Shown in pieces: positions 1 through 13,136 of a stretch of 64,000 nt of DNA. The stretch's first letter is position 1. Every line of letters starts with the position of its first letter. The stretch is from assembly GCA_025531455.1 (NCBI GenBank), contig JAMYHL010000009.1, forward strand, positions 248,001 to 312,000, read 5' to 3'. The notes under the pieces were generated by a model. It made no database searches. It was not told the DNA's origin and saw only the letters and a list, made by a program, of their open reading frames with translations. Made by a program: the position numbers and the translations under genes. The DNA is from Apiotrichum sp. Y4204. Taxonomy: Eukaryota; Basidiomycota; Tremellomycetes; Trichosporonales; Trichosporonaceae.

Positions 1-3000
1 CCGGTATCTTCGTGCAATCGCCATGCTGGTGTCGCTCTATTCCGCCGAGTTTACCTATGGGACGATACTGCAGCAGTTCCTGAGAAACGTCGTCGAGCTG
101 CTCACCATGGAGAACTTTGCCCACGTCGCAATGTCCATGCTCGAGTGGGGCTTTGGAATGGTTCCGAAGTGTGAACGCGACGAGCCTGATCTTGTCGATA
201 TCCTCATCAATCTAGGCTCAGTCCACGCCAAACTTCACGGCAACGACGTACTAGAATCGGTGTCACTACGTCTCGACGACTGGATCGCGAGCCGGCAATC
301 ATGGATGCGCTCACCAATCATCATGGCGGCACTCGAGACGGCTCTTGTTTTCTGGCCGTCCAAGTGGGCGGCCAACTTTCAGCTCGGTACGGAGTTTGAC
401 TACGACACTGTGGCAACCATTGCGGAGCGCCGAACGATACAGAACCCGATGGCGCTTTGCCCGCGCCTTGACAAGGCTGTCGATGCGAAGAACACGGCCC
501 AGAAGGAGGCGTTCCTGTCGTCCACATTCTGGTATCTCAAAAAGGGTATCGCCGCCTCACAGTGGGACTCGGACAATGCCCTCTGTTTCATCGACCTTGT
601 GTCCAAAGCTGGCGGCGATGTTCATGCGCCTTCATTGCAGACCATCAAGGGTCTCATGGGCCGCTCGCGCGTTAACGAGCACGGCAAGTACTACGTCAAG
701 TATCCGGACCTCGGTCTCCGTGTTCTCGTCATGGGCGCACTCGTAGAACAGACTGCTACTGAGGACTACCGTCTGCGGACTACGGCGTATGACGTGCTTC
801 AGTCCATGGTCTCGATCCTCAAGGAAATGGTGGACAAGACCCCCGCGGCCATTCCCAACCAACTCCGCGATCTCATTGTATATCTCATACCACAGACTTC
901 TGTCTGGCCTTCCCAGCAAGTCGACATTCAGGATCTCATAGGAGAGGCTTCGGGCTCGGCGTGGGTGTACAAGTCGCGCGCGCACGGCACGTGGGCCAAG
1001 GAGCTTGCGCTTATGTTGGGCACTTTGGCGGCACACGACGACTCATTCTACGCGTGTCTCCGTCCAATGCTGTCTCTGGAGGGTAACACCGCGATAGAAC
1101 TCCTGCCATTCCTCGTTCAGGCAGTTCTTACCTGTGGCTCCACCGTCCACGCTGAAGAGACACAGCGCCGTGCCGCTGCTCTCACGACCCATTTCACCCA
1201 GGTCCTTAAGTTCCCTGGCGCAGCCACGCAGACTTTGGAGGCGATTATAAACATCGTTCTGCATCTCCGCCACTTCCAGCCGCCCTACGGATACGGCGAG
1301 CTGTCGTATAATCATTGGCTCGACATTGACCCGATCGTGTTGAGCGAGGCGGCCGAGAAATGCGGGGCATATACCAGCTCGCTCCTCTTTCTCGAGCTGG
1401 CAAAGGATAGGGACGACGCCCAGGGCGACGCCGATTTCGACCTCTCCACTCCGCAGATCCAAAAGGTGAGCTGTGGTACTCATATCTGTACAGCTGACAT
1501 CAGATCATGTACGACATCTACAGTAATGTTGAGGATCCGGACGGCTTCTATGGTATCCAGAACAACGATGTTTGGGACTCTTTGCTCCGTCGGTTGGATC
1601 ACGAAAACCAGCCGCTCAAATCGTTAGGATACAATCTCTCCAGCTACGAGGCGACGCGCTCCGCTCCAGCGATGGTCTCCGCGGCCGGCAACATGCACAA
1701 TCTCGGCTTCCACTCGGTGTCTGCAACGCTGCTGAAGACAATGAGGCGCGAGGGTGATAGGGACGCCACGTCTGATCCCCTCTTCCTCGAGCAAGCCTGG
1801 CGTATGGGCGATTGGGACGTACCTGTATCTTCGGCTCTTGCCGAGACAGCTCCTGGAAGATTGTATTCCGCACTGCGGGCCGTTCATCGCGAGCGTGATC
1901 GCGACCATGTGCGTCAGCTCGTGGACGAGACGATACGCAAGGAGATGGTGCGTCTGAAGAACATAGGCGCGGAGCGTATGACGGAAATCAAGGCGGCCGC
2001 GATCAACCTCCAGTGCCTGCGCGACATTGCGAAATGGACGTCACCGGCAATACAGACGGCCATAGACCAGAGTGACTTTGGCGGCGCGATCCTGTCATCC
2101 TTTGTGCACCTAAGTCCTTCGGATGAGTGAGTCACCCAATGGATGCCACTAACTCTCAGCTTTGACCGTGCTGAGCGCCTGTCGGCTACCCGCCTTTCGC
2201 TCATTCGATCCGCCCGCGCCCGCGAGGCCAAGCTCCTCCTCGGCGACCTGGTTTCCAGCCAGTCCGAGGGACTGGCCAATCTCGAGATTGCGTGCCAGCT
2301 GCGTCTTTCGCAGCTAGCCAGGCAGGAGGGCAACCTCCAGGCAGCGAGCAATGCGGTGATTGCCGTTCGTGATCTACAGACTGAGCTACAGCCCTCCGAT
2401 GACGCACAGGACGAGTTCAGTCAGGTCCTCTGGGCCCAGAACCACCACTCTCTTGCCATTCAGCACATCACGGGCGTCACCTCACGGCTTGATCGGAAAA
2501 AGGATGGGCGCCGTCTTGCTCTCCTTCTCGGCCGGGCGGCGCATTGGAACGCGATTGCCAAGCTCAAGCCAGCGGAGGAGATTCGGCGCGTGTTCCGCGA
2601 GTCGCTGGAGCTTGCTCGTCAGTACAAGGCTTCTGACCGCGAGCAAGCCCAGGTAGCATACGAATTTGCGTCGTGGGCGGATGGCTACCATACGACCCTG
2701 TCCAAGTCTCCCGAGCTTGAGCGTCTCAAGTCTTTTGTGTCGCGCAAAAGCCAGGCGTTGCAGCAGCCTGACGGGAGCTTGCGGTCCCCTTCGGCATCCC
2801 GACAGGAGCAGGCCGAGCTGCAGGAGCTCGAGGAGGAGCGTTCATCAATGCGCAAAATGAAGAAGGAGCAGTTCCACTATCTCGAGTCCGCGCTGAGTGG
2901 CTACGCTGGCGCTCTTGCCCTGTGTGACGATTATGACGATTGCGTCACCCGCCTGTGTTCACTGTGGCTGGAGCACGATAGGGATGAGGATGCCAACCGG

Positions 3001-4798
3001 GTCTTTGCGCCAAAGCTCGAGATGATCAGCCCGCACAAGTTTATCATCCTGGCGCCCCAGCTCGCGGCGCGTCTGTTCCGTCCCACGCAGCCGACCTCGT
3101 TCAACTCGAATCTCAACAGTCTCATGCTCCGTCTCTCCCAGCAGCATCCTTACCATGTGCTCTACCAAATCATCACTCTTGCCTCCGGGGTGAAGCGCCC
3201 CTCGGCGAGCTCACGCTCCAAGGCATCGAAATCGCAGTCGGCCTCGAGCGACGGTCGCGGCGCTGCAGCCGCGGAGATTATGGAACGCCTCCGAAGTGAC
3301 AAGACCTATCCCCTCGCATCAAAAGCAAGTCAGGGCATGGAAGTATTTGCCAAAGCCTCGGTCGATTGGGCACAGTACTGCCATGACCACAAGGACGAAG
3401 TAGTGCCCGGGAAAGATATCCAGGTTCCCTCATCCTTCCCACTGAACGTGATACGCAGGAGTGATATTGAGATTCCGGTCGCCACTGTCGTTCCCCCCGT
3501 TGACTTGACCCTGAAGTACAACAATGTTCCTACTGTGGATCGCTATCTCAGCCAGTTCCGCGCTGCCGGCGGTGTCCATCGTCCGGCGATTATGACAGTC
3601 ATAGACACGCTGGGCAAGGACCATGTGCAACTGGTGAGTTGCTGTCCTGGATTGTCTGACGCCAGTTCAAAGCGGAGGATGAGGTGCGGCAGGACGCCGT
3701 CATGGAACAGGTGTTCGACATGACGAATCGGCTTCTCCGCCGTGATCGCAAGACGCATATTCGCAACCTCAACTTTCGCACATACACTGTCGTCCCTCTG
3801 GCCAACAAGACGGGCATTATCGAGTTTGTCGGCAATACCATTGCCATTGGCGATTGGCTCAAGCCTGCTCATGTCAAGTATGTCCCGAGTTACCTGACTC
3901 ATCGCCCGACTTTCAAGCTGACATTCCCAGGTACAGGAAGAGTATCGACACTCCACCGGACGCGATGCGCAAGCTCCTCTCGGGCATCCAGGAGAAGGAC
4001 TACATGTCGGACAGGATGCTCACTGCGTACCAGAACGCAATGCTCAAGTTCCAGCCTGTCATGAGGCACTTTTTCACTGAAAAATGTCGCGAGCCGCTCG
4101 CGTGGTTCTCCATGCGCCTGAGCTATGCCCGCAGCGTAGCGGTCACGTCCATTGTTGGATACATGGTTGGCCTTGGCGACCGCCACTGCTCGAATATTCT
4201 TATTGACAAGATCACTGGCGAGCTCGTCCAGATTGACTTTGGCATCGTCTTTGAGGAGGTGAGCTATAGGGAGTCCCTTCAATAGCTAACGACCAGGGAC
4301 GCAAGCTGCGTATTCCGGAGAAGGTGCCGTTCCGCCTAACGAACGATATCGTCGATGGGCTGGGCATCACGGGTGTCAATGGCACGTTTAGGCAGTGCTC
4401 CGAGCACACCCTGCGTGTCCTCCGCGACTCGTCCGACCTCATCCTTACCGTGCTCGAGGTGTTCAAGCACGATCCACTCTATGCCTGGTGCGCAGCTGTG
4501 CACATATATGTCTGTTAGCTGACCCTCAGGACCGGAAACGTTGGCAAGATGATCCGTGCACAAGGCGGAGGGCGGGTTGACCCCACCGAGGCGCAGCAGG
4601 ACAAGGCCGAGCGCGTCCTCATGCGCATCCGGCAGAAACTGAACCGCGAGCTCAGCATCGAGGTCCTGGTGAACATGCTTATTCAGGAGGCGCGTGATCC
4701 GAATAACCTTGCCCGAATCTATGTTGGTACGTATGAGTGATCTCAACGGATAGCATCTCGTCCAAGCTGACCTTTCAGGCTGGCAGTCGTGGCTCTAG
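1..4798 (+). CDS. TEL1: Tel1/ATM-type PI3K-like checkpoint kinase, C-terminal part (5' truncated by window)
   Basis: Serine/threonine kinase of the PIKK family that signals DNA double-strand breaks and telomere length in the nucleus. Exons 2-1465, 1504-2126, 2160-3633, 3666-3877, 3931-4258, 4297-4487, 4530-4726 and 4779-4798 join in frame to 1502 visible residues. The helical FAT region comes first (the stretch YSNVEDPDGFYGI follows intron 1), then the kinase domain with catalytic-loop GDRHCSN at about 4175-4195 and DFG at 4235-4243, then a FATC tail ending GWQSWL just before TAG. The motif set GITGVNGTFR and FATC phrase NMLIQEARDPNNLARIYVGW resemble ATM/Tel1 rather than ATR, TOR or DNA-PK. 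The N-terminal HEAT repeats lie outside the window. Introns are 32-53 nt. Family call is strong; Tel1 rather than another PIKK is inferred from motif resemblance. Confidence 0.93.
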
Positions 4799-6471
4799 AG
4801 TTTGAGCAACCATTGTACATTTGTAGTATACCCGGCATTAAGAATCCCTGTATCGTAGGCAGCGTCGCACATTGACAGAACATTGACGCAATCATTGACA
4901 ATCCCCCGGTGTGTTGCTTGCAGGGAGGTGGATCGCGTGCTCGATTGGGGCTCTTTCAGACTCGATTGTCGTCTTTGAGGTGTCAACAGCTTGAGAATCA
5001 CCGAGGCGCTTTCGTCTTGCTGTTCGTGTCCGCGACCAGAAGAGTGAATGCCAGTGACCGGGTCACACGTCGGTTTGATGGTGCCACGCCTCGGAAGGTT
5101 TTCCGTAATCTAGCAACGGTGTCCTACGTCCCTACGTCTTTTCAGTGTCGTTGAGGCGAAGAGGACCAGAGAGAACAGCCGTAAGGAGAGAGTCATGTGC
5201 AGTACCAGTGGGAATGGAGCTGGGAGTCCGTAAATCCTCTCTTATCATACAAAAGCACTTGACAGATGAGCCTCAATGTTTTTACGCAACATCTGACGCT
5301 CCCAATCTCCACCTTCTAAGCGCTTTTCGCCCACAATACTCCATACACAAGAACAGCCATGAAGCTTCTCCTCGCCATTGTCTTCACTACAGCGTCCCTC
5401 GCTGCGCCCATTGAGGAGCACAGCCCTCAAGGCAACGGGGGTTTTTGGTGATGGTGCTCCTCTGAGGAAATGGCAAGGAGGCTTATACGGAAACGGCGGT
5501 TGGGGCGGCAGCGCGGCGGTACGGCGGTGCACCTCTCTGGCGAGTCCGTCCCACACTCGCAACAGTAGCATTGCTCGACGCCGCAGCACGTGCTGGCTTT
5601 TATTTCTGGAAAAAACATGGATTTTTTTCTCCACAGCAGCCAGCTTCTCGCGATGTTCACTCACCTTGCGAATTGGCACTACCAGTACTGTATCACTCCT
5701 TTGCTTCTATACAATTGATTTCTCCCTCGTCCGTCTTTGTTCCGCGTACCCCGGCAGCGCCCATTCTTGAAACGAACAATAAGTCCGTGCGGATCTGGTG
5801 TCAGTTCGGCCGCCCATGTTCTGAACGTTAGTTGTCGCCGAAGTTTAAATAAGGAAAAAATCTGCTCAGTACAGCAATCCAAGGCTTCAAGACTTCAACG
5901 TTTCAAGACATAGGCGATCTTCTTCTCAGAAACCCCATATCCTCGAAGTAGGATGATGGCGACAATCAGTGAACGGTGGAAGTGAGCAAGACAACAGCCA
6001 GATACATTCGAGTTTTCTCCTCACGCGACCCGCAGGACGCGAATGATTTGTGTGTGCGGCCACGTGATTAAGATGCGATTGCGGTTATGCGCAGAGATCT
6101 CGAGTGACGTTACAAGGTGGCAGAGTGGCAGCGCGAAGAGTGGCGGGCATGCAACATGTCGACGACAGTTGACATTGCTTATGGCCAATGCTCGGGCGCT
6201 CCAGCAGTTCTGGTTGTGTCGTGAGTTTGTAAAGCTAGAAACTGGATTAAATCCTTCTCAATTCTCGACTCGTGACGCATAATACTTGTACATTTGACAT
6301 ACTACATACTTCAGACGACAAGAGATGCAAGCGAAGTGACCGGAAAATGTCCCGGCGGAGAATGACAGGGGAGATGCGTGTGTGGTGCCAGCGCGATCAG
6401 TCGCGCTCGCGTGATGCGTGTATGAGATTAACCAGCGTGTACAAGGTTCCAAGATAGATAACAGTCGTCGT
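4799..6471. other. Intergenic region between TEL1 and the Zn2Cys6 factor
   Basis: About 1.7 kb between the Tel1 stop and the stop of the convergent transcription factor gene. The only coding signal I can support is the micro-ORF at 5359-5451. The rest is less GC-rich, with T-rich runs near 5600-5640 and 5860-5900, and shows no conserved reading frame or RNA gene. Confidence 0.6.
5359..5451 (+). CDS. Candidate small secreted peptide (30 aa), or first exon of one
   Basis: An ATG in reasonable context (acagccATG) opens a 30-codon frame beginning MKLLLAIVFTTASLAAP. This looks like a complete secretory signal: a basic n-region, a hydrophobic core, and small residues (SLAA) before a predicted cleavage ahead of P-I-E-E. 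The mature part would be about 14 residues, rich in E, Q, G and N, ending GGFW before TGA at 5449-5451. The stop lies next to several GT dinucleotides, and Gly/Trp-rich codons (GGLYGNGGWGG) follow in another frame at about 5480-5515. The visible ORF could therefore be exon 1 of a slightly longer Gly-rich secreted peptide. There is no CAAX box, so it is unlikely to be a basidiomycete lipopeptide pheromone. It could be a chance ORF. Confidence 0.35.
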   Translation: MKLLLAIVFTTASLAAPIEEHSPQGNGGFW

Positions 6472-9220
6472 TTAGGCAGTGATGGCGCTGGCATTTGCAG
6501 CTTTCTCAAAGTTCTCGCGGCGGTGCTCCTCCGCCGCGGAGACCAGCGCATCGATACCGAGCAGCGGGCCGCCGGTCATGGAGGAGGGCCACGGGCGCTC
6601 GCGCTCGCGGTCGCGCTTGGACGGAGGAATGAGCGGACGGGGGGAGTGGGCGCGCACGTCATGCCGGCGTACATCCGAGTCCTTGTGGCGCGGAGAGCGC
6701 GACTGATGCTCGCGAGGCGGCGGTCCCCGTTGGTCACGGTCGAGGTCCGGCTGGCGGCCCCGCTCACGGTCCCACTCGCGGTCCACGAGCTGGCCTGCGC
6801 CGCCGCGGTAACCGATCGGCGGGAAGTTCATGGCCTCGCGGTCGCCGGCGGACCCCGTGCTCGACAGACTGTGGCGGTTGGGGTGCCTGGGGGACGGAGA
6901 ACGGTGATAGTCGTGCTCGTCGCCGCGGCGGGGAGGCAACGGAGCGAGAACGGGATACCGCGAGTTGGGCGGATACGACTGCTCGGTAGGCGTAGCCACT
7001 GTGTGTGAGGTAGCGGACGAGGACGACTCGGGGGCATTGGGCCGCGGCGAGGTCTGCGAGTACATCGGCGGGGCGTCCAGGAAGCGGCGTGACGAGGGAG
7101 AGCGCGCGCTGTTTGGGAACTGTGGACGGGGCTCGCCGACGGGCGTCTCGAGATGGGGGAAAATACCGCGCTCAAGCGTCTCCCGGCGCTCCCAGCCCCA
7201 CTCGCGGAACAGCTCGTCCCACCAGACCGTGAGCCGCTCATCGAGTGCTGCATGGCTGCCTGCCGGCGCCGAGGCGCTGAGGTGCTCGATCCAACAGGTG
7301 ACAGTCATGATGGGGAAGAACATGAGCGCACCCTGGCGACCACGAGGACCAAGGGAGTCAATGATGACTGTGAGGTTGTCGACAGCCTGGCCCTGACGCT
7401 GCACCGCAAACGGAGTGCCAGAGTGCCGAGACTGAAGATAGAACATGCCACACTCGGCGACGGCGTGCATGTACGCAAACGACCACCCGGCAAATGCGAC
7501 CTCGGGAACTGGCGACACGAGCTTGGCCATGCTCTGCGAGAGGTTGACCTCATCGAAGCGGAGGTGGTGGGGCAGGTCGAGCGCCCATGCCTTAAGGGCC
7601 TGCTCGTAGTGACCAGCCGGGAGGTGACGAGCCTCATGCGATCCCGGGCCACCATTGTTGGCAATTGCCATAATGTTGGAGAAGATGCACAGAATGCGCA
7701 TAATGTGGCCTAGCTCGCCGACCTGGCCCTCCTCGGTATGCCAGTTACCAGTGCCGACCGCGAGGTAGTCACGGCGCCCGGGCTCACGGGCGCCGCTCGC
7801 CATGCCACCCCAGCGTGCCCAGTGCATCTCCGGACCGGGGAGAGGAACACTTGCAAGCTCGTGGTCGCGGATCCGGCGGGGGCGACCGCTCGCAGCCGAG
7901 CAAATGTCGCCAAGAACGCACAGCCAAAACGTGCGGTTGCGGATCTCGACCAGAGTAAAGTACTCCTGTGTCGGGAGGTTGAGGCGCGCCGAGGGAAGCG
8001 GGAGAACACCAGAGTTGTTAGGGTGCAGAACGGAAAGGGCAACGTCCAGAGCAAAGAGGCCGAAACGGGACTGGCGAGTCGAGTTGTAAAAGACCGACAA
8101 GAGAAGAGCGGCCTGGACAAACTCGGTCTCCTCCCATGTGCCCTGGTTGAGCTGATGCTCCTCGTCGCTCCAGTGCTTGCGCAGCTCGACAATGTGGTCG
8201 AGGTTTGCGCGGCAGCGGTCGGCAAAGACCTGTCCCCTGAGATGAGATGGCACAGACGAGGGATATGTCGCCACCAAGGCCGGGTTCTCGCACAGACGGG
8301 CGCCAACGCAGTACATTGCGTCGAGAAGAATTGGCGACGTGCGGCCGAGGTAGTAACGGTGGTAGAACGTCGGCGGGTGGAACATGGACGCGTAAGGCGG
8401 CGAGTGCTTCATGACAATGTCAATAAGCTCGGCGCCGAGAGCGTAGTCCCGCTGGACGACATCAATGGGACTGAAAGGCGCCGCAGGACGCGGCTCGTTG
8501 ACACCGGTCCATCCCGGAGGGTGTTCTGCGGTGCCACCCTCACGGTAGTCACGGCGCCTCTCGTCGCCTGCAGGCGGCATGGCCGGGGGAACGGGCATGT
8601 TGGGGCCGCTCGGACGAATCTCGGGCGAAGGGCCGGAGACGCTGTGGGGTTTACCTGGCTCATCGTTGCTCGGACGCTTGTTCATCGGCGTTGCAGACGA
8701 GTCACGCGTGCGGGGCGGGGGAATCTGCTCGCCTTGTGCGTTGAGGTAGACACAAGGACGAGCAGAGAACTCGCAGTTGGAACACGGCGCGAATCCGTCA
8801 CAACGACGCTTATTTTTCTGCAGTGGTCAGAACGGGGCTCCTGAAAGATGAATAATTGTTACTTACATGGCACGCGCTGCAAGCCTTGGCGAGACGTTTG
8901 CGCTTGCGGCCCTTGGTGGTAAGCTCCTCCTTGTCGACCTCGTTCTTTGCGCGTGGCGCAGGGAGCGTGCTGTCGGTGGTGACTCCGGCGCCAAACATGC
9001 TCTGCGAATGGGAGAGAGAGCCAGAAGTATTGCTGAGATTGGAGCGCTGCGGCGGTGCAGGGCGGACGGGGGTCTGGTGAGGGGATTGCTTGGGTTCAGA
9101 CTTGACAGGTCCCTCGAGGGACTTTGGTGTCCTGGAGCGAGGATGCAGAGATGAGCGGGACTTTGAAGAGCCGTCGTGCTGCAAAGGCCGAGAGGTCGGG
9201 GCAACGTCCGCGGCGGCCAT
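6472..9220 (-). CDS. Zn2Cys6 (GAL4-type) fungal transcription factor
   Basis: Exons 8867-9220 and 6472-8817 (49-nt intron, phase 0) encode 899 aa. The intron splits the DNA-binding domain: exon 1 ends ...KACSACH and exon 2 resumes KNKRRCDGFAPC. Together they give the binuclear zinc cluster with Cys at 114, 117, 124, 130, 133 and 140 (C-x2-C-x6-C-x5-C-x2-C-x6-C). A basic stretch (KGRKRKRLAK) precedes it. The middle of the protein resembles the fungal-specific transcription factor regulatory domain, with segments such as YALGAELIDIVMKHSPPYAS and FWLCVLGDICSAASGRPRRI. The C-terminal third is disordered and rich in Pro, Arg, Asp and Ser. It is a nuclear regulator; target genes cannot be read from the sequence. 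The ATG at 9220 is the first in frame with the cluster. The upstream region is nearly 8 kb without a clear gene. Confidence 0.9.
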
Positions 9221-12214
9221 TCTGGTGATGGAGAACAGGGTGTAGCTGCCCGAAAAGCAGATAGGCCGAGGAGGGCGCTGCTCAGTTGAGAAATGCTATA
9301 GGTATAGGGACAAGAGATGGATGAGGACAAGGAGATGCCAAAGCCTACGAGAGGTGACTTTGGAACAATTCAGATGGCGGTGGTGAATGTGATCGATCGA
9401 GGTGTAGAGATTTGAGGACAAGCGCGATGTAGCTTCACCTGGTGCGGGGCCTGGTGGGGTTTGCGGGGAGCGCAGCCTAGTCGCAAGCAGAGCAAAGACC
9501 CAGGCGTGAGCAAAGAAGATGAGGCTGTCGAGGTCGGGAGAGCGCACGAGCTCGGCTGATTGAGAGCTCGACGCGGCAGACGATGTTGCAGTTGCCGCTG
9601 TACAAGGGACTGGTCGATCAGTGGCACCTGGCACTGACACTGGGTGTTTACAGTGGCACGATGCCTGCGTTTGGGTTTTGGGCTGCGGCTGTGGCCACGG
9701 ATTGATTTCTAGCTCGAGGCCTCTCGAAAGCTAGCTGAATAGAGAGTCGCGACGGGCTGCGGGATGCCCGACGTGCGTGGTGCAGTGGACGACGGTACGA
9801 AACAAGGTGCGTGCGTCGGGGACGGTAGCCGACGTGAGCCGATGTAGATGCGAGATTGCAGAGACAGACGACCACTCAAGCCACAAGGAGCCACAAGAGC
9901 CAGAGGGAGTGAATGCGGCGTCGGCAGCGGCTAGAGCGCACGAGCGACGAACCGGAATTGTAACAGCCGCTGGAGATTGGAGCGACTCCTCCGGGGTACG
10001 AGCGCACGGGGAGAGGTGTGGGGGCCAACAATAGTCGTGTGCACACTAGACTGAGAGCTAGCACACGGTAAAATCACAAAGATAAGATTGACAAGCTTGG
10101 CTTGTTGCAGGAACGATCCAATGGTCAATGTGCGGGGTAGCGATGGGTGTGGCCGGATGCGGCGCGAATGGGAAACAAGCACCCGAGACGGGGGGTGGTG
10201 GTGGCGTTTGAACACAAGAGATCGAGATCGAGACTCGAGACTTGGAGAGACTATCGGGGGCGGCGGCAATGGCCGGGAGAGCGTCGGATGAATCGCAAGA
10301 TTATGTGTGGGGCACAGGCGAGGCCGGCGGTCGCTTCAAGTCTGTGTGGGGAAATGAAAGCACAGCAGCAGAGCAAGACAAAGCCACAAGAGCACAAGGT
10401 GAGTGGGGACGAGGCGGCCCAGAGAACACGGGGGGTGTGGATGTGGTGGCGGTGGCGGATGTGGCGGCGGCGAGCGGGTGGGGTGAGGCACGCAAAAGGC
10501 GAGACCGCGCGAGACACCGACGAGGTTCCGGGAGTTGGGGTAAAGAGCAGGGGCCGTTCAGGACAATTGGACAAGACGAGAGATGATGGACGCGTGGGCA
10601 CGGGCACGCACGGGGACAAGAGCAAAGACGAGATGAGGGCGATGCCGAGGATACCGCCGGGTGAGACAAGAGGACACACAGACAACAAAGGTCAACAAAC
10701 CCCACCCCACAGGACACAGACAAGACCACCACAAGAAACATAACCGGCCAAATGCGCAGCGCACGGGTGACGGTCCAAACACGCGACGCGAGGATATGGA
10801 ACGGGACAAATGACCGCAGGTGGCAAGGCGGCCGCAGGAATGCAAACGACGGGCAAGCAAGGAGTGTAATGAGTCAGAGTACCAGAGTAATGTCGAGCCG
10901 TAATTGGGGACGGGGGCGTTGATGGCGGAGCAGAGCAGCAGGCGATCGGGTTTGTCAATGGCGCAACGCAGAGGCAGGGGGTATTGCGGCGGGGAACAAG
11001 CCGGACAGATGCAAGTGCCGAAGTGGTGGCGACAAGCGTGATCCGATACACGGTGCGATGCAACACAACACAATCATGCAAGGTATGAGACGTGGGCGGC
11101 AGCGAGGATGGCAATTTCACGGGCAGTCGTGCGAGCAAAACGCAAAGATCAGGTGGCGTGCACAGACATTGGACAAAGTACGCGATGCAGAGACGGGGGA
11201 CGGAGATAGAGAGACGATTGTCAGCATCAACATTAACATGGCTTCTCGTGACTGTCTCGGTGTCGCGGTCATGTTCCTGGTGGCCGGGTAGGTCGAGTCC
11301 AGCCCAGAGACACACCATTTCGCCCACCGACAGATACAACAAGTACATACCGAGCAAGTGACCTGTTCCGCAGGTGTGACTGGTTCGGGCGGAGTGGACA
11401 GCCGCGATGCGAGCAGAGCTAGAGACAACACACTGTGCTGATCGCGAGATGCACAGATGGGAGTTGCGAGGCGAGACGAGACGATCAGAGATCAGATCGG
11501 ATCTCTGGGATAATGTCGAGGTAATGTAACCCGAAAAAAAGATTGTGGAAAGATTGTCCGGCTGTGGATGTGGGCACTCCGGTGCGGCAACTGGTCTGGC
11601 GGGAGGAATGGGATTGGTGTTGGATGTTGGTGTTGGGCAAGTTGGCTGCTCCGGGACGGCGATAGCGATGGGGATGAGAACGACGGCGAGCGGAACAAAG
11701 AGAACAGAGAACGGAACAAAGACCATCGGGAAATGCATGCAAGCGACTGATTATCGACAGTGGGCGACGGGAGCCAAGACCACTGGTGATACTACACTCT
11801 GTTCTCGCGATACAATACCGGCGACTGATTGCTGCAGTGCTCCGGCAGAGGTGTGCTCTCAACCTTGGCCACAGGTCCTTGATCCTGATATCCTGTCCGT
11901 GTGCCCCGAAAGAGCCCCGACAGAGCCGCAGCGGCATCAGCAGCTGCCGAGCTACCCCGCTTCCCTGTCCCCCGCCCCCCCGCAGTGTGCGCGTACGAGC
12001 AAAGCGTGCGAGTGCAATCGCCCGATCCTGCCATCCTGCCATCCTACGCGCCTCGCTCTCGCTTCTGCTCCTGCTCCTGTTCCCCTTCTCTCTTGCTCTT
12101 GCTTCTCCCTTTGCCCCGCGTCGATTCCTCCGGGATCCGTACCTCGAGTTATTACCTCTGCGGCTCCACTCGCGGCTGGCTGCGCACCATGTGCAGCATG
12201 TGCACCCGGCATCC

Positions 12215-12237
12215 CGGATCCATGGCCCATGGATCCG
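12215..12237. repeat. Perfect 23-nt palindrome
   Basis: Two 11-nt arms (12215-12225 and 12227-12237) are exact reverse complements around one central C. Each arm contains a BamHI-like GGATCC and an NcoI-like CCATGG. It lies in the gene-poor interval and is not part of a recognised gene. Confidence 0.8.
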
Positions 12238-13136
12238 TGGGGCACGGCGGGGCGTGGGTGTGGGTGTGCCAGGCCGGGGCCAGCCAGCGAAGCCAGCAAG
12301 TCCACTTGCTCGCAGCCCAGGAGGGGCAACGCGGCAACGCGCAGGCCACACGCCGCCGGCCACAGGCGCGAATGCGGCAGGGGCAACGCGGGCGGAGGCG
12401 AGTGTGGGGTCTGCGGTGATGCATGCTTTACCAGATAAAATGCAGCTGCTCGTCTGCCCCGCGGCCTCTGCGGCTGGAAATCCCGAGAGTGGGGGGTACA
12501 GCCGGAGAGCATGAGACCAGAGACCGGAGCAGGGCACACCGTGTGGAATCTCGCCTAAAACCAGCAGGTCGAAGAGACTCGGCCCACTGGCCGACTGGGA
12601 CAATTACCGCCGGTTGGTGCAACACTTGTACAACCCTGTCCACTCTGATTGTACCTCTCCTGTCGTCTGTCGTCTGCGCGCTTATGCGCACCCGCCCGCC
12701 CCGATACCGCTTCTGCGGTCCACCTGCGCATCCCACTTGCACATCCTCGGCATGCGTTTGGTTCTCGGGGGAACTGGACCTCTTCCTCTCCCGGTCTACC
12801 CTGTTGGAGCCCACTCCAAACTGAAGAATCTGATCCTGAGCGCCACCCGCAACTGTCCGATACTGGCGGCGAGCAGCCAAGCAGATTGTTGCGATAAAAT
12901 CACAAAAGTTGACAGAAGCGAAAATTGTGCCCAGCTCTCCAAGCCCAGGTCGCCCAGACAAGGACAATGCCGGTTCCTCTTCGTTGACAAGAACCCGAGC
13001 AGGGCACCGTGCAGGGCACAGCGGCAGAGGGGGCAGCTCATTATCCGTTGTGCATTTGCCCGAAATCCGTGCCTCTGTTGCTGTTGGTTGTTATCCGTAT
13101 TATCCGTGGAGCCGGGTACGGAACTAGGTTTTGCGT

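Noticed and set aside
7738..8844. Plus-strand open frame of 368 codons
   Set aside because: Exact antisense shadow of the Zn2Cys6 transcription factor coding exon.
10692..11738. Minus-strand open frame of 348 codons
   Set aside because: Overlaps the 372-codon frame in another frame on the same strand; Cys/Pro/Ser/Val-rich without motif or splice logic.
11485..12603. Minus-strand open frame of 372 codons
   Set aside because: Overlapped on both strands by other long frames in GC-rich DNA, lacks any domain, and has random-looking composition.
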